12,056 bases of DNA from an uncultured bacterium (GCA_905215405.1 CAJMQE010000101.1:1-12056); one strand, 5' to 3'; numbered from the stretch's first letter, positions 1-8,191 are shown. The notes: generated by a model not told the origin, from the sequence alone. Translations and numbers: made by a program.

Positions 1-30
1 ATCCCGGAAGGGATTCCCCTTTGAATTGAA

Positions 31-65
31 TCGCCGGCTTGAACAGCGGCGATAAGAGATTTTTT
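31..65 (+). terminator. Possible terminator of an upstream gene
   Basis: TCGCCG (31-36) and CGGCGA (47-52) form a perfect 6-bp GC-rich stem with a 10-nt loop, followed after 7 nt by a run of six T (60-65). The T run is some distance from the stem, so termination would be weak. The gene it would serve lies mostly left of the window. An alternative is that frame 2 (codons 2-52, stop TAA 53-55) is the end of that gene, in which case the stem lies inside coding sequence. Confidence 0.35.
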
Positions 66-105
66 ACGAGATGAGTTTGAATAGTAGTCTCAAATTTTAT
101 CATAG

Positions 106-134
106 TTTAACAGAATGTTTTACATAGTTATAGA
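106..134 (+). promoter_or_regulatory. Candidate promoter of the ABC exporter operon
   Basis: TTTAAC (106-111), a 17-bp spacer and TATAGA (129-134) fit a vegetative sigma-factor promoter. It would give a leader of roughly 80 nt before the start codon at 222. A short dyad just upstream, TTTGA (76-80) and TCAAA (90-94), could be an operator half-site pair or a small hairpin. The call rests on hexamer match and spacing only. Confidence 0.35.
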
Positions 135-221
135 TTATTGCTAGGAAAAGTGTTCATTTTACAGGGGTTATGAGTCGGATTTTGATTCGAGTTTGATACT
201 TTAAGGGAGGGAAGATGTATC

Positions 222-2144
222 ATGATTGATTTGAAGAACGTTTATCAGAATCAGGATGTAAAGAGATATGGATTTTTAGGAAATGTCCATTATAATATGA
301 GACATGTTTGGGAGTGGGATAAGAAACTTTATGCCTCTTTGTTTCTGATCGTGTTTCCGAGTGTAGCTGTTTCTTATTTCGGAACATTACTGCCGGCTAG
401 GGTTGTATCGGGGCTGGAAGAGACGACGGGGATGCAGAGTTTTGTACTGAATATTTTGCTGATTGCTGGTGTGATATTGATTGGAAGTCTGATCGTCGGG
501 GGATTGCAGGAGTATATTAACTGGGGGACCAGATCATTTCCTTTTTTGTATTTACGAAAATATGTTCATCGGATGGTAGATATTGATTATGAATTTCTGG
601 AAGAGGAAGCTTTTCAGAAGGTGGAAGGGAATACAAGAAAAGTGACGAGTGGATGGGGTGGGATTACAATGGCTGTTATTTCACTTCCTCAATTTTTGAT
701 CGGGCTTGGAGGTGTTTTGTTCTATGGGTATCTTCTTGGGCGTAAGAGTATTATTTTGCTTGTTCTGATTGTTGTTAGTATGGGGGTGTCCTTATGGATG
801 CTGGCGGTAGCGCGTAAAAAGCATGGACAGTATTTTGAAAGGCTCAGTCAGTTATCGAGAAAGCAGGCATATATTACAAGACAGACGATCGAAGCAAATG
901 CAGGAAAAGATATCCGAATTTATCATATGATGGACTGGTTCCTGAATAAGTATGATGAGTCAATGGAGGAGATGGATCATACATTTCGGTGTATTCATGA
1001 CTGGTACTTTTTAAGAGGACTCAGTGATGCATTCGCTGCATTTTTAAGGGATGGGTTTGCCTACATATTTTTGTTACGGCTTCTGACACAGGGAGATATG
1101 AAGCCATCCGAATTCGTCTTTTATATTGGCCTGGTCAGTGGCTTTGCTACTTATTTTGAAACTATGATCAGACAGGCTTTGAATTTCAATACAATGAGCG
1201 TTTCTATTAGTTTTGTACGACGTTTCTTTGAATTCAAGGATCGCTGGAACAGGACGGAGGGACTGGATCAGAAAACGTATGACAGGATGAAGGCAGCACC
1301 TGTAAAACTTACCCTGAAAGACGTGTCTTTCACTTATCCGGGAAAAGAGGAACCGACGCTGTCGCATATTAATGTTACGATCGCACCGGGAGAGAAACTT
1401 GCATTGATCGGCTTAAATGGGGCTGGAAAGACGACACTGGTAAAACTGATCTGTGGGTTTTATCATCCAAGTGAGGGACAGATCCTTTTGAATGATATTC
1501 CGATAGAGAAGTTTGAAAGGGAACAGTATTATGGTCTGGTGTCCGTGCTGTTCCAGGATACAACAATTTTGCCAGTATCAGTAGATGAGAATTTGACTGG
1601 TCAGGACAAAGATTCTATTGACAGAGAGCATCTGAACTGGGCATTGCAAAAGGCAGGTTTTCTGGAACGTTACAGACGGCTTCCAAAAGCAGGGGAGGAT
1701 ATGCTCGTCAGGGAAATATACAAAGATGGAGTGGATTTTTCAGGAGGAGAGAAGCAGAAAATGCTATTTACGAGAGCTTTGTATAAGAAAACACCGCTGA
1801 TCATTCTGGATGAACCGACGGCAGCACTTGATCCGATTGCCGAGAATGAATTATATCAGAATTATAGTGATGCTATGAAAGGAAAAACATCAATTTATAT
1901 ATCTCACAGATTATCCAGTACACGTTTTTGCGACCGGATTTTTCTGCTGGAACAGGGCAGAATTATTGAAGAAGGAACGCATGAGAGCCTTTTAGCTAAA
2001 GGCGAGCGGTACGCACAGCTTTATCAAATACAGAGTCAGTATTACCAAGAACAGCAGAAGAAGAAAGAGATGACGCAGGCAATGGGAGATGCAGTTGCAG
2101 GTTCTGACGATGAAATGATGGAGGGGGGACAGCTTTATGAGTAG
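222..2144 (+). CDS. ABC exporter half-transporter (permease fused to ATPase), first subunit
   Basis: This 640-residue protein has an N-terminal membrane domain with six predicted segments (about residues 37-58, 73-95, 147-172, 176-198, 266-288 and 296-315), then an ATP-binding domain. The ATPase has Walker A GLNGAGKTT (397-405), Q-loop Gln445, signature FSGGE (506-510), Walker B with Asp530 and catalytic Glu531, and H-loop His562. All ATP-hydrolysis residues are present, so this is an active half-transporter, probably exporting a drug, lipid or peptide; the substrate cannot be read from the sequence. The start ATG is 5 nt after a shifted ATG at 214 that stops after four codons, and it follows an AGGGAGG site. 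The last 30 or so residues are rich in Met, Gln, Glu and Asp. The gene overlaps the next one by 8 bp, and both share a KDxRIYH motif in the coupling region (229-235 here), so they almost surely form a heterodimer. Confidence 0.93.
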   Translation: MIDLKNVYQNQDVKRYGFLGNVHYNMRHVWEWDKKLYASLFLIVFPSVAVSYFGTLLPARVVSGLEETTGMQSFVLNILLIAGVILIGSLIVGGLQEYINWGTRSFPFLYLRKYVHRMVDIDYEFLEEEAFQKVEGNTRKVTSGWGGITMAVISLPQFLIGLGGVLFYGYLLGRKSIILLVLIVVSMGVSLWMLAVARKKHGQYFERLSQLSRKQAYITRQTIEANAGKDIRIYHMMDWFLNKYDESMEEMDHTFRCIHDWYFLRGLSDAFAAFLRDGFAYIFLLRLLTQGDMKPSEFVFYIGLVSGFATYFETMIRQALNFNTMSVSISFVRRFFEFKDRWNRTEGLDQKTYDRMKAAPVKLTLKDVSFTYPGKEEPTLSHINVTIAPGEKLALIGLNGAGKTTLVKLICGFYHPSEGQILLNDIPIEKFEREQYYGLVSVLFQDTTILPVSVDENLTGQDKDSIDREHLNWALQKAGFLERYRRLPKAGEDMLVREIYKDGVDFSGGEKQKMLFTRALYKKTPLIILDEPTAALDPIAENELYQNYSDAMKGKTSIYISHRLSSTRFCDRIFLLEQGRIIEEGTHESLLAKGERYAQLYQIQSQYYQEQQKKKEMTQAMGDAVAGSDDEMMEGGQLYE

Positions 2145-3966
2145 GAAAGAATGGGGATACATATTTCGTGTGCTACGTGACTTTCGTAGAAAAAATAACA
2201 AAGCACTGATACAGCTACTCGTTCTGTCAGTGCTGGAAGCAGTAAAACCATTCATTGCAGTAGTTATGATGGGGTTACTCCTGGATGTTGTTTATCAGAG
2301 TGCGCCATATGGACAGCTGGTGGAATATGCAGGAATTGGTGTGGGGAGTACATTACTGCTTTCCTGTATTAATTCCTGGTTACGGGAAAGATTTAATGCA
2401 AAAAATGAATTCATCAATGAAATTCAGGATGATATTATAAATGAAAAAACGATGCAGCTTGATTACGAATATCTGGAGAATACAGGCGTGCAGGAGTTGA
2501 GAAGAAAGATCGAACAGGCAAATTCCTTTTTTGGATTGATGGGAAAAGTCCTGATGGATACAGAAGAAATTATTAAGTCACTGGTTATGATCATTGTATC
2601 TGTTACAATTGTAATTCCTCTATTTTTTGTTTCAGGGGATACTACATATGGATTTATCGGTACACCGGTTGCATCCTTTTTACTGCTTCTGTTGATTGGA
2701 TGTCTGGTCTATGGTAATTACAGAATTGGTGTAGTTTTTGGAATAAAAAATAAAGAATATGCAGACCGTTATACGAAAGCGAATGCAAAGCGTGACTTTT
2801 ATTGCAATCATCTGTTGGCATCGTATGAAGCACAGAAAGATCTTCGAATCTATCATCAGCAGGATTTAATTGAAAAAGAGATAGAAAAGATCAGTAAAAA
2901 GTATGTGGGAATCAATCGGGAATGTTGCAGATATATGCAGCTTCGAGCCTATTTAAGTCAGGTGATCGTATGTGTTTCGGGTATGCTTGTATATCTGTTT
3001 GCAGGATTACGGGCCTATGTGGGAATGATTTCAATTGGCGGTGTTGTTACTTATGCAGCGACAATTCTTAAGTTTACCAATGCATTTAGTGATTTGATGA
3101 CGCGACTGGGAGCACTTAAGGAACTTGCCATGTATGGAGAAAATTACTGTGCATATATGGACCTGAAACAGAAAAAGAATACAGAAGGAATGCCAGTCAA
3201 TCAAAAGCTTGACGGTACTTTTCAGGTGGAATTTGAAAATGTTTCTTTTCGGTATCCAGGAACGAAAGAAGATGTCATCAGCCATCTGAATCTGAAGTTC
3301 ACAATCGGGGAAAAGATGGCCATCGTTGGTAAGAACGGTTCCGGAAAAACTACATTTATCAAGCTTTTGTGCCGTCTCTACGATGTTACCGATGGATGTA
3401 TTAAGATCAATGGAGTTGACATTCGAAAATATAACTATGAAGATTATCTTGCACTTTTTAGTGTGGTATTTCAAGATTACCGGATGTTCGCATTTCCATT
3501 GGGAGAAAATATAGCCGCATCAGCCCAGGTTGAGGATGAAAAAGCGCTGGATGCATTGAGAAGAGCTGGCCTAAAAGAACGGCTGGAAAATTTGAAGAAT
3601 GGCCTTCATACCTGCGTTGGAAAAGAGTTTGAAAAAGATGGGGTATCATTCTCTGGGGGAGAGAGGCAGAAGATGGCAATTGCAAGGGCTATTTATAAAA
3701 GTGCACCTTTTGTTATTATGGATGAGCCGACAGCAGCGCTGGATCCAATGTCAGAGTGTGATGTGTATGCCGGCTTTGATGAAATGGTCGGTCAGAAGAC
3801 GGCCATTTACATATCGCATCGTCTGGCATCCTGTCGTTTCTGTCAGGAGATATTAGTATTTGATCGTGGAAAGGTCGTGCAGAGGGGAAGTCATGAGGAA
3901 CTTGTAAAAAAGGCAGGGGTGTATCAGGAAATGTGGAACGCACAGGCACAGTATTACCAGGGATGA
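2137..3966 (+). CDS. ABC exporter half-transporter (permease fused to ATPase), second subunit
   Basis: This 609-residue partner of the preceding gene has the same order: six predicted membrane segments (about 24-50, 63-82, 146-166, 178-197, 272-293 and 298-318), then the ATPase. The motifs are Walker A GKNGSGKTT (398-406), Q-loop Gln446, signature FSGGE (505-509), Walker B Asp529 with catalytic Glu530, and H-loop His561. Many heterodimeric exporters carry one degenerate ATP site; here both subunits keep the catalytic Glu, the H-loop His and a normal signature, so neither site looks dead. The ATG lies inside the end of the first gene (8-bp overlap) with a GGAGGGGGG site at 2119-2127, typical of translational coupling and matched subunit production. 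The substrate is unknown. No peptidase, bacteriocin or regulator gene is adjacent to suggest one. Confidence 0.93.
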   Translation: MSRKEWGYIFRVLRDFRRKNNKALIQLLVLSVLEAVKPFIAVVMMGLLLDVVYQSAPYGQLVEYAGIGVGSTLLLSCINSWLRERFNAKNEFINEIQDDIINEKTMQLDYEYLENTGVQELRRKIEQANSFFGLMGKVLMDTEEIIKSLVMIIVSVTIVIPLFFVSGDTTYGFIGTPVASFLLLLLIGCLVYGNYRIGVVFGIKNKEYADRYTKANAKRDFYCNHLLASYEAQKDLRIYHQQDLIEKEIEKISKKYVGINRECCRYMQLRAYLSQVIVCVSGMLVYLFAGLRAYVGMISIGGVVTYAATILKFTNAFSDLMTRLGALKELAMYGENYCAYMDLKQKKNTEGMPVNQKLDGTFQVEFENVSFRYPGTKEDVISHLNLKFTIGEKMAIVGKNGSGKTTFIKLLCRLYDVTDGCIKINGVDIRKYNYEDYLALFSVVFQDYRMFAFPLGENIAASAQVEDEKALDALRRAGLKERLENLKNGLHTCVGKEFEKDGVSFSGGERQKMAIARAIYKSAPFVIMDEPTAALDPMSECDVYAGFDEMVGQKTAIYISHRLASCRFCQEILVFDRGKVVQRGSHEELVKKAGVYQEMWNAQAQYYQG

Positions 3967-4030
3967 GGTAGATGAGGCTCGGTATTTGGAATATAGAAGT
4001 AATTATGTGCCTTTAACACAGATTTTTTAG

Positions 4031-4080
4031 TATGCAGGATTTTTTCAGTTCAGATGAATGAAGTCCTGCATATTTTTTTT
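4031..4080 (+). terminator. Strong intrinsic terminator after the ABC operon
   Basis: TATGCAGGA (4031-4039) pairs perfectly with TCCTGCATA (4064-4072) and is followed directly by eight T (4073-4080). The loop can fold further through TTCA/TGAA repeats. This closes the ABC transcription unit and separates it from merR. Confidence 0.9.
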
Positions 4081-4106
4081 ATTATATATAGTCTGCAAAA
4101 TTTTAG

Positions 4107-4137
4107 TTGACTTGAAGTGGACTTCATGGTGTAAGGT
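4107..4137 (+). promoter_or_regulatory. MerR-type promoter/operator of the merR-MATE operon
   Basis: TTGACT (4107-4112) and TAAGGT (4132-4137) are separated by 19 bp, the over-long spacer that MerR-family activators correct by twisting DNA. As I recall, the same two hexamers and spacing occur in the classical mer operon promoter. The spacer holds the dyad TGAAGTGGACTTCA (4113-4126), which is the expected regulator binding site, centred 7 nt after the -35. The leader is about 70 nt. This predicts that the downstream MerR protein controls its own operon. Confidence 0.8.
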
Positions 4138-4202
4138 ATAAGCAGGAGATTTTTGTTTACTTTAGAACAATACATAGGATAAGCTGGATGTTCAGGCATC
4201 AG

Positions 4203-4208
4203 AGGAGG
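4203..4208 (+). promoter_or_regulatory. Ribosome binding site that sets the merR start
   Basis: AGGAGG lies 6 nt before ATG 4215. The in-frame ATG at 4188 lies upstream of this site and has no such motif, so 4215 is preferred. Confidence 0.8.
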
Positions 4209-4214
4209 TATATT

Positions 4215-4676
4215 ATGACAATTAAAGAGGCTTCAGAAAAGACAGGAGTTTCTATTGATAATCTGAGATATTATGAAAGAATTGGGTTATTGCCAACAAT
4301 ACCAAGAAATAAATCAGGAATTAGAGCTTATGATGACAGAGCAATTCACTGGATTGAGTTCGTGATGAAGTTCAAACATGCAGGAGCTTCCCTTGAAGCA
4401 ATTTACGAGTATATCAGTCTGGCACAATCAGATGAAAATACGAAAGAGGCCAGACGGGATATTTTATTTGAAATCGAACAGGATCTGATGGATAAAATGA
4501 AGCTGCTGCAGGAGTGTATGGATCTGATACATTATAAACTGGATAATTATGATGATCTTTGCAACCCGGTAACAGAGCAGATGGTTCGTGACTGGAAGCA
4601 ATTTGAACAGAAGGAACAGGGAATCTTACATGATGCAAAAGAAAATCTGGTAAATGAGGGCAAAAGGAATGTTTAA
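4215..4676 (+). CDS. MerR-family transcriptional regulator, AdhR-like
   Basis: This 153-residue regulator has a MerR DNA-binding head: helix-turn-helix about residues 2-20, the LRYYERIGLL recognition-helix and wing hallmark at 17-26, and the second wing to about 45. A long dimerisation helix follows (about 80-115), then a short charged tail. MerR proteins bind the spacer of promoters with 19-20 bp between -35 and -10 and activate when their effector binds. The head and the WIEF..K..HAGASLEAI.EY stretch resemble Bacillus subtilis AdhR, recalled from memory. AdhR senses aldehydes through Cys52; here residue 52 is Lys, and the only Cys are in ECMD and LCNP further on. No metal-binding Cys cluster is visible. 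The effector may therefore be a bound ligand rather than a thiol-reactive electrophile. It overlaps the MATE gene by 8 bp if that gene starts at 4669. Confidence 0.9.
   Translation: MTIKEASEKTGVSIDNLRYYERIGLLPTIPRNKSGIRAYDDRAIHWIEFVMKFKHAGASLEAIYEYISLAQSDENTKEARRDILFEIEQDLMDKMKLLQECMDLIHYKLDNYDDLCNPVTEQMVRDWKQFEQKEQGILHDAKENLVNEGKRNV
4656..4660 (+). promoter_or_regulatory. Ribosome binding site that sets the MATE start
   Basis: GAGGG inside the end of merR lies 8 nt before ATG 4669. The in-frame ATG at 4654 has only an AT-rich stretch in front, so 4669 is the better start. Confidence 0.6.
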
Positions 4677-6072
4677 GGAAAAGAAAGGCCTGGCTCTGAA
4701 GGTGAAGGATCACAGAGAGCAGATCAAGATGGTCTGGAAACTGAGTATTCCGGCGGTAATGGCACAGATAACCTCAATTATTATGCAATATATCGATGCG
4801 GGTATGGTTGGCAGCCTTGGAGCTGATGCATCTGCCGCTATCGGTCTGGTTTCTACCAGTACTTGGCTTCTTGGTGGACTTTGCACGGTTGTTTCAACAG
4901 GTTTTTCAGTGCAGGTGGCACAGTTCATAGGTGCAGGCAAAAAGGAAAAGGCAAGACAGGTCGTATATCATGCTTTTTTGTATGCAATCCTGTTTTCAGT
5001 TCTCTTGGCTGTTGCTGGGGCATCAATCAGCGGCTGGCTTCCAGCATGGCTTGGAGGAGAGGCAGAACTTAGAAAGAATGCATCGGCCTATTTCCTGATT
5101 TATGCCAGCTTTATACCGGCATTGCAATTGAATAGTCTGGCAGGCATGCTCTTGCAGTGTTCCGGCAATATGAAAACACCAGGAATTTTGAATAGTTGTA
5201 TGTGCTTTCTCGATATCGTTTTGAATGCAGTATTGATATTTCCATCTGGTCAGATTGCACTGGGAATAGTCAAGATCCCTTATTATGGAATGAATCTTGG
5301 AGTTGCAGGTGCAGCACTTGGAACGGCATTGGCAGAATTGATTATCTGTTGTTTTATGGTATTTGCACTTATAGTCAGGTCACCGGTGTTGCATTTGGAA
5401 AGGAAGATGCTACATTGGAAGAGAGATATCAATATTGTAAAAAGAGCAATCAAAATCGGTGCACCAATGGCGCTGGAACATGTGGCGTTATGCGGTGCAA
5501 TGGTAGCCACAACAAGAATTGTAGCACCACTTGGAACGATTGCAATCGCAGCAAACTCATTTGGTATAACAGTGGAAAGTCTCTGCTATATGCCGGGCTA
5601 TGGTATTGCGTCTGCGGCAACGACACTGGTCGGTCAGAGCTTTGGAGCAAAAGATACGGAGCTGGCAAATAAGTATGCGTGGACGGCTACGATCAACGGT
5701 GTTCTGGTCATGACTGTAACGGGTGCTTTGATGTTTATTTTTGCACCAGTACTGATGAGGATATTAACACCAGATGCACAGGTGCTGAAACTGGGAGTGG
5801 AAGTACTAAGAATTGAAGCATTTGCAGAACCATTATATGCAGCTTCAATCGTGGTATCAGGGGCATTGCGTGGAGCGGGTGACACCCTGGTCCCAAGTAT
5901 AATCAACCTTTGTAGTATCTGGGGCGTGCGGCTGAGCCTGGCGGTGGTACTGGTCTCGCACTACGGATTACATGGTGTATGGGTTGCAATGTGTGTTGAA
6001 TTATGTGTTCGAGGAATATTACTTTTGATCAGCCTGAAACGCGGACGGTGGTTAAAGGTGAAAGAGGCATAA
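4669..6072 (+). CDS. MATE-family multidrug efflux transporter
   Basis: This is a polytopic membrane protein of 467 residues from ATG 4669 (472 from the weaker ATG 4654), the usual MATE length. Two homologous halves give about twelve membrane segments. The first helix carries the MATE pattern YIDAGMVG with Asp43, and the second half has the GAGDT loop (in RGAGDTLVPS) found at the matching place in this family. MATE pumps export organic cations, drugs or metabolites in exchange for Na+ or H+. The ion and substrate cannot be told from the sequence. It is translated with merR from one MerR-type promoter, so it is probably induced by its own substrate or a related stress compound. No strong terminator follows; the next gene has its own promoter. 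Confidence 0.92.
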   Translation: MFKEKKGLALKVKDHREQIKMVWKLSIPAVMAQITSIIMQYIDAGMVGSLGADASAAIGLVSTSTWLLGGLCTVVSTGFSVQVAQFIGAGKKEKARQVVYHAFLYAILFSVLLAVAGASISGWLPAWLGGEAELRKNASAYFLIYASFIPALQLNSLAGMLLQCSGNMKTPGILNSCMCFLDIVLNAVLIFPSGQIALGIVKIPYYGMNLGVAGAALGTALAELIICCFMVFALIVRSPVLHLERKMLHWKRDINIVKRAIKIGAPMALEHVALCGAMVATTRIVAPLGTIAIAANSFGITVESLCYMPGYGIASAATTLVGQSFGAKDTELANKYAWTATINGVLVMTVTGALMFIFAPVLMRILTPDAQVLKLGVEVLRIEAFAEPLYAASIVVSGALRGAGDTLVPSIINLCSIWGVRLSLAVVLVSHYGLHGVWVAMCVELCVRGILLLISLKRGRWLKVKEA

Positions 6073-6202
6073 TAGAAAATTCTACTTAAAATCGGAGCAG
6101 CAGAGCTTTCTATAGAGAATTAATCATGCAATATCCTGCTCTAAATTATGTTTTTCAATGAATCATAAAATATAAAAAAAGTATGAATTCGTAAAAAAGG
6201 TA

Positions 6203-6233
6203 TTGACTTGGAGTCAACTCAAACGGATAGAAT
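6203..6233 (+). promoter_or_regulatory. Second MerR-type promoter/operator, upstream of the DXS-like gene
   Basis: TTGACT (6203-6208), 19-bp spacer, TAGAAT (6228-6233). The dyad GAGT-CA-ACTC (6211-6220), with outer TT/AA, is centred 7 nt after the -35, exactly as in the promoter at 4107-4137. TTGACTTG at the left and the core AGTNNACT are shared by both sites. The leader to the start at 6293 is about 53 nt. The same MerR protein is the obvious candidate activator. Confidence 0.78.
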
Positions 6234-6292
6234 GACGTTGTAAGGAGAAATACTAATTACAAAATACGCAAAAATAACAGGAGGAAGAACAA

Positions 6293-8053
6293 ATGTATTT
6301 AGAAAATATAAATTCACCAGATGATGTGAAAAAACTTTCTTATGAGGAACTTACAAAACTGAGTGCAGAAGTCAGAGAAGCACTTTTACAGAAATTAAGT
6401 GAGCATGGTGGTCATGTAGGACCAAACCTTGGTATGGTGGAAACAACAATTGCACTGCATTATGTATTCAATTCACCAGAAGACAAAATTGTATATGATG
6501 TATCTCATCAGAGCTATGTGCATAAAATGCTGACTGGAAGAAGAGAAGCATTTATGGATGCAGCAAAATATGATGATGTATCAGGATATTCCAATCCAGA
6601 TGAAAGTGGTCATGACTTCTTTAATATTGGTCATACATCAACTTCCATCAGCCTTGCATGCGGTCTTGCTAAGGGCAGAGACTTAAATAAAGGAACTGAA
6701 AATGTAATTGCAATTATTGGGGATGGCTCCATGAGTGGTGGAGAAGCTTATGAAGGTCTGAATAATGCAGTTGAAAATGGTACTAATATGATCGTTATCG
6801 TAAATGATAATGGGATGTCAATTGCTGAGAACCACGGTGGCCTTTATAAGAACCTTCAGGATCTAAGAGAATCCGATGGAAAATGTGAATGCAATTTCTT
6901 CAAGGCAATGGGATTTGATTATCACTATGTCAACGATGGACATGATTTTACAAAGTTGATCGCAACATTTAAAGAAGTAAAAGATGCAGATCATCCAGTT
7001 TTGATCCATATTCACACAATCAAAGGAAAAGGTTTTGCACCTGCAGAACAGAACAAAGAACTCTGGCACTGGGGCATGCCTTTTGAATTACCATCCGGTA
7101 AATCAAAATTCAGCATGAGCGGTGAAGATTATGGTGAACTGACAGCAGAGTATCTGTTAAAGAAAATGAAAGAAGATCCAAAGGTAGTAGCAATTACATC
7201 TGCAACACCTGCTGTATTTGGATTCTACGAAAATAGAAGAAAAGAAGCTGGCAAGCAGTTCGTTGATGTTGGAATCGCAGAAGAACATGCAGTAGCACTT
7301 GCATCTGGTATTGCTAAGAATCATGGAAAACCAGTTTACGGAGTTTATTCAACATTTATTCAGAGAGCATATGATCAGCTGTCACAGGATTTATGTATTA
7401 ATAACAATCCTGCACTGTTACTGGTATTTGCAGCATCTGTCTATGGTATGAATGATGTTACACATCTTGGACTTTATGATATTGCTATGATGGGCAATAT
7501 TCCAAATCTGGTATACCTTGCCCCTACAACAAAAGAAGAATACTTTGCAATGACTGAATGGGGAATTAATCAGACAGAACATCCAGTAGCTATTCGAGTT
7601 CCTTCAACAGGTGTAATCTCAAGCGGCATAAAGGATGACACAGATTATTCTGTACTCAACCGTTTCCAGATGACTCAGAAGGGAAGCGATGTTGCAATCG
7701 TTGCACTCGGTGATTTCTATGGTATGGGACAGCAGGTAGCTGAGAAACTTGAAAAAGAAAATGGTATAAAAGCTACATTGATCAATCCTAAATTCATAAC
7801 TGGACTTGATGAGGAAATGTTGGAAGATCTGAAAGCAGATCATAAACTGGTCGTAACACTGGAAGATGGTATGCTTGAAGGTGGCTTTGGTCAGAAGATC
7901 GCATCTTTCTATGGAGATTCAGATGTAAAGGTAAAGAACTATGGTATTAAGAGGGGATTCCCTGATCGTTATGTACCAGATGAACTTTTAAAAGCAAACA
8001 GACTGACTCCAGAGCAGATCGTTGAAGATATTGTAAAGATTACATCCAGATAG
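6293..8053 (+). CDS. Thiamine-diphosphate enzyme related to DXS; probably not a true DXS
   Basis: The 586-residue protein has the three-domain DXS/transketolase plan. The thiamine-diphosphate site is intact: GDG (143-145) followed by the NDN pair (171-173). Residues matching Escherichia coli DXS His49, His299, Glu370, Tyr392 and His431 are present as His41, His259, Glu330, Tyr352 and His391. The residues that hold the phosphate of glyceraldehyde 3-phosphate are changed: Arg420 is Ala380, Arg478 is Ser438, and Asp427 is Asn387. The alignment (from memory of the E. coli protein) is gapless over this part with a constant offset of 40. Between the N-terminal motifs and His259 about 32 residues are missing, the region around E. 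coli 183-238. It should therefore decarboxylate a 2-oxoacid such as pyruvate but join it to an unphosphorylated acceptor. Automatic annotation would likely name it dxs. Start: AGGAGG 8 nt before the ATG. It is a single-gene unit between a MerR-type promoter and a terminator. Confidence 0.88.
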   Translation: MYLENINSPDDVKKLSYEELTKLSAEVREALLQKLSEHGGHVGPNLGMVETTIALHYVFNSPEDKIVYDVSHQSYVHKMLTGRREAFMDAAKYDDVSGYSNPDESGHDFFNIGHTSTSISLACGLAKGRDLNKGTENVIAIIGDGSMSGGEAYEGLNNAVENGTNMIVIVNDNGMSIAENHGGLYKNLQDLRESDGKCECNFFKAMGFDYHYVNDGHDFTKLIATFKEVKDADHPVLIHIHTIKGKGFAPAEQNKELWHWGMPFELPSGKSKFSMSGEDYGELTAEYLLKKMKEDPKVVAITSATPAVFGFYENRRKEAGKQFVDVGIAEEHAVALASGIAKNHGKPVYGVYSTFIQRAYDQLSQDLCINNNPALLLVFAASVYGMNDVTHLGLYDIAMMGNIPNLVYLAPTTKEEYFAMTEWGINQTEHPVAIRVPSTGVISSGIKDDTDYSVLNRFQMTQKGSDVAIVALGDFYGMGQQVAEKLEKENGIKATLINPKFITGLDEEMLEDLKADHKLVVTLEDGMLEGGFGQKIASFYGDSDVKVKNYGIKRGFPDRYVPDELLKANRLTPEQIVEDIVKITSR

Positions 8054-8064
8054 GTAGAAAAGTT

Positions 8065-8090
8065 GGGGACCTTTTGGTCCCCTATACTTT
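8065..8090 (+). terminator. Intrinsic terminator after the DXS-like gene
   Basis: GGGGACC (8065-8071), TTTT loop, GGTCCCC (8076-8082): a perfect 7-bp stem beginning 12 nt after the stop codon. The following tract (TATACTTT) is only partly T-rich, so termination may be incomplete. Confidence 0.75.
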
Positions 8091-8191
8091 AAAGTTGCTC
8101 TTTGATACGTTAAATTTACAAAGAAAAAAACAGGGGAACTTTTTACACAATGATATAGAAAATAAGCATAGAAATGCATTTAATATAGGCA

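Noticed and set aside
2..55. Possible end of an upstream gene in frame 2 (stop 53-55)
   Set aside because: Only 17 codons are visible, without a recognisable domain, and they overlap a hairpin that looks like a terminator.
4188..4214. Longer merR start at ATG 4188
   Set aside because: It lies upstream of the AGGAGG that serves ATG 4215, and the added residues precede the normal MerR N-terminus.
6095..6155. Terminator after the MATE gene (GAGCAG/CTGCTC)
   Set aside because: A 6-bp stem with a 35-nt loop and a T run nine nt away is too weak.
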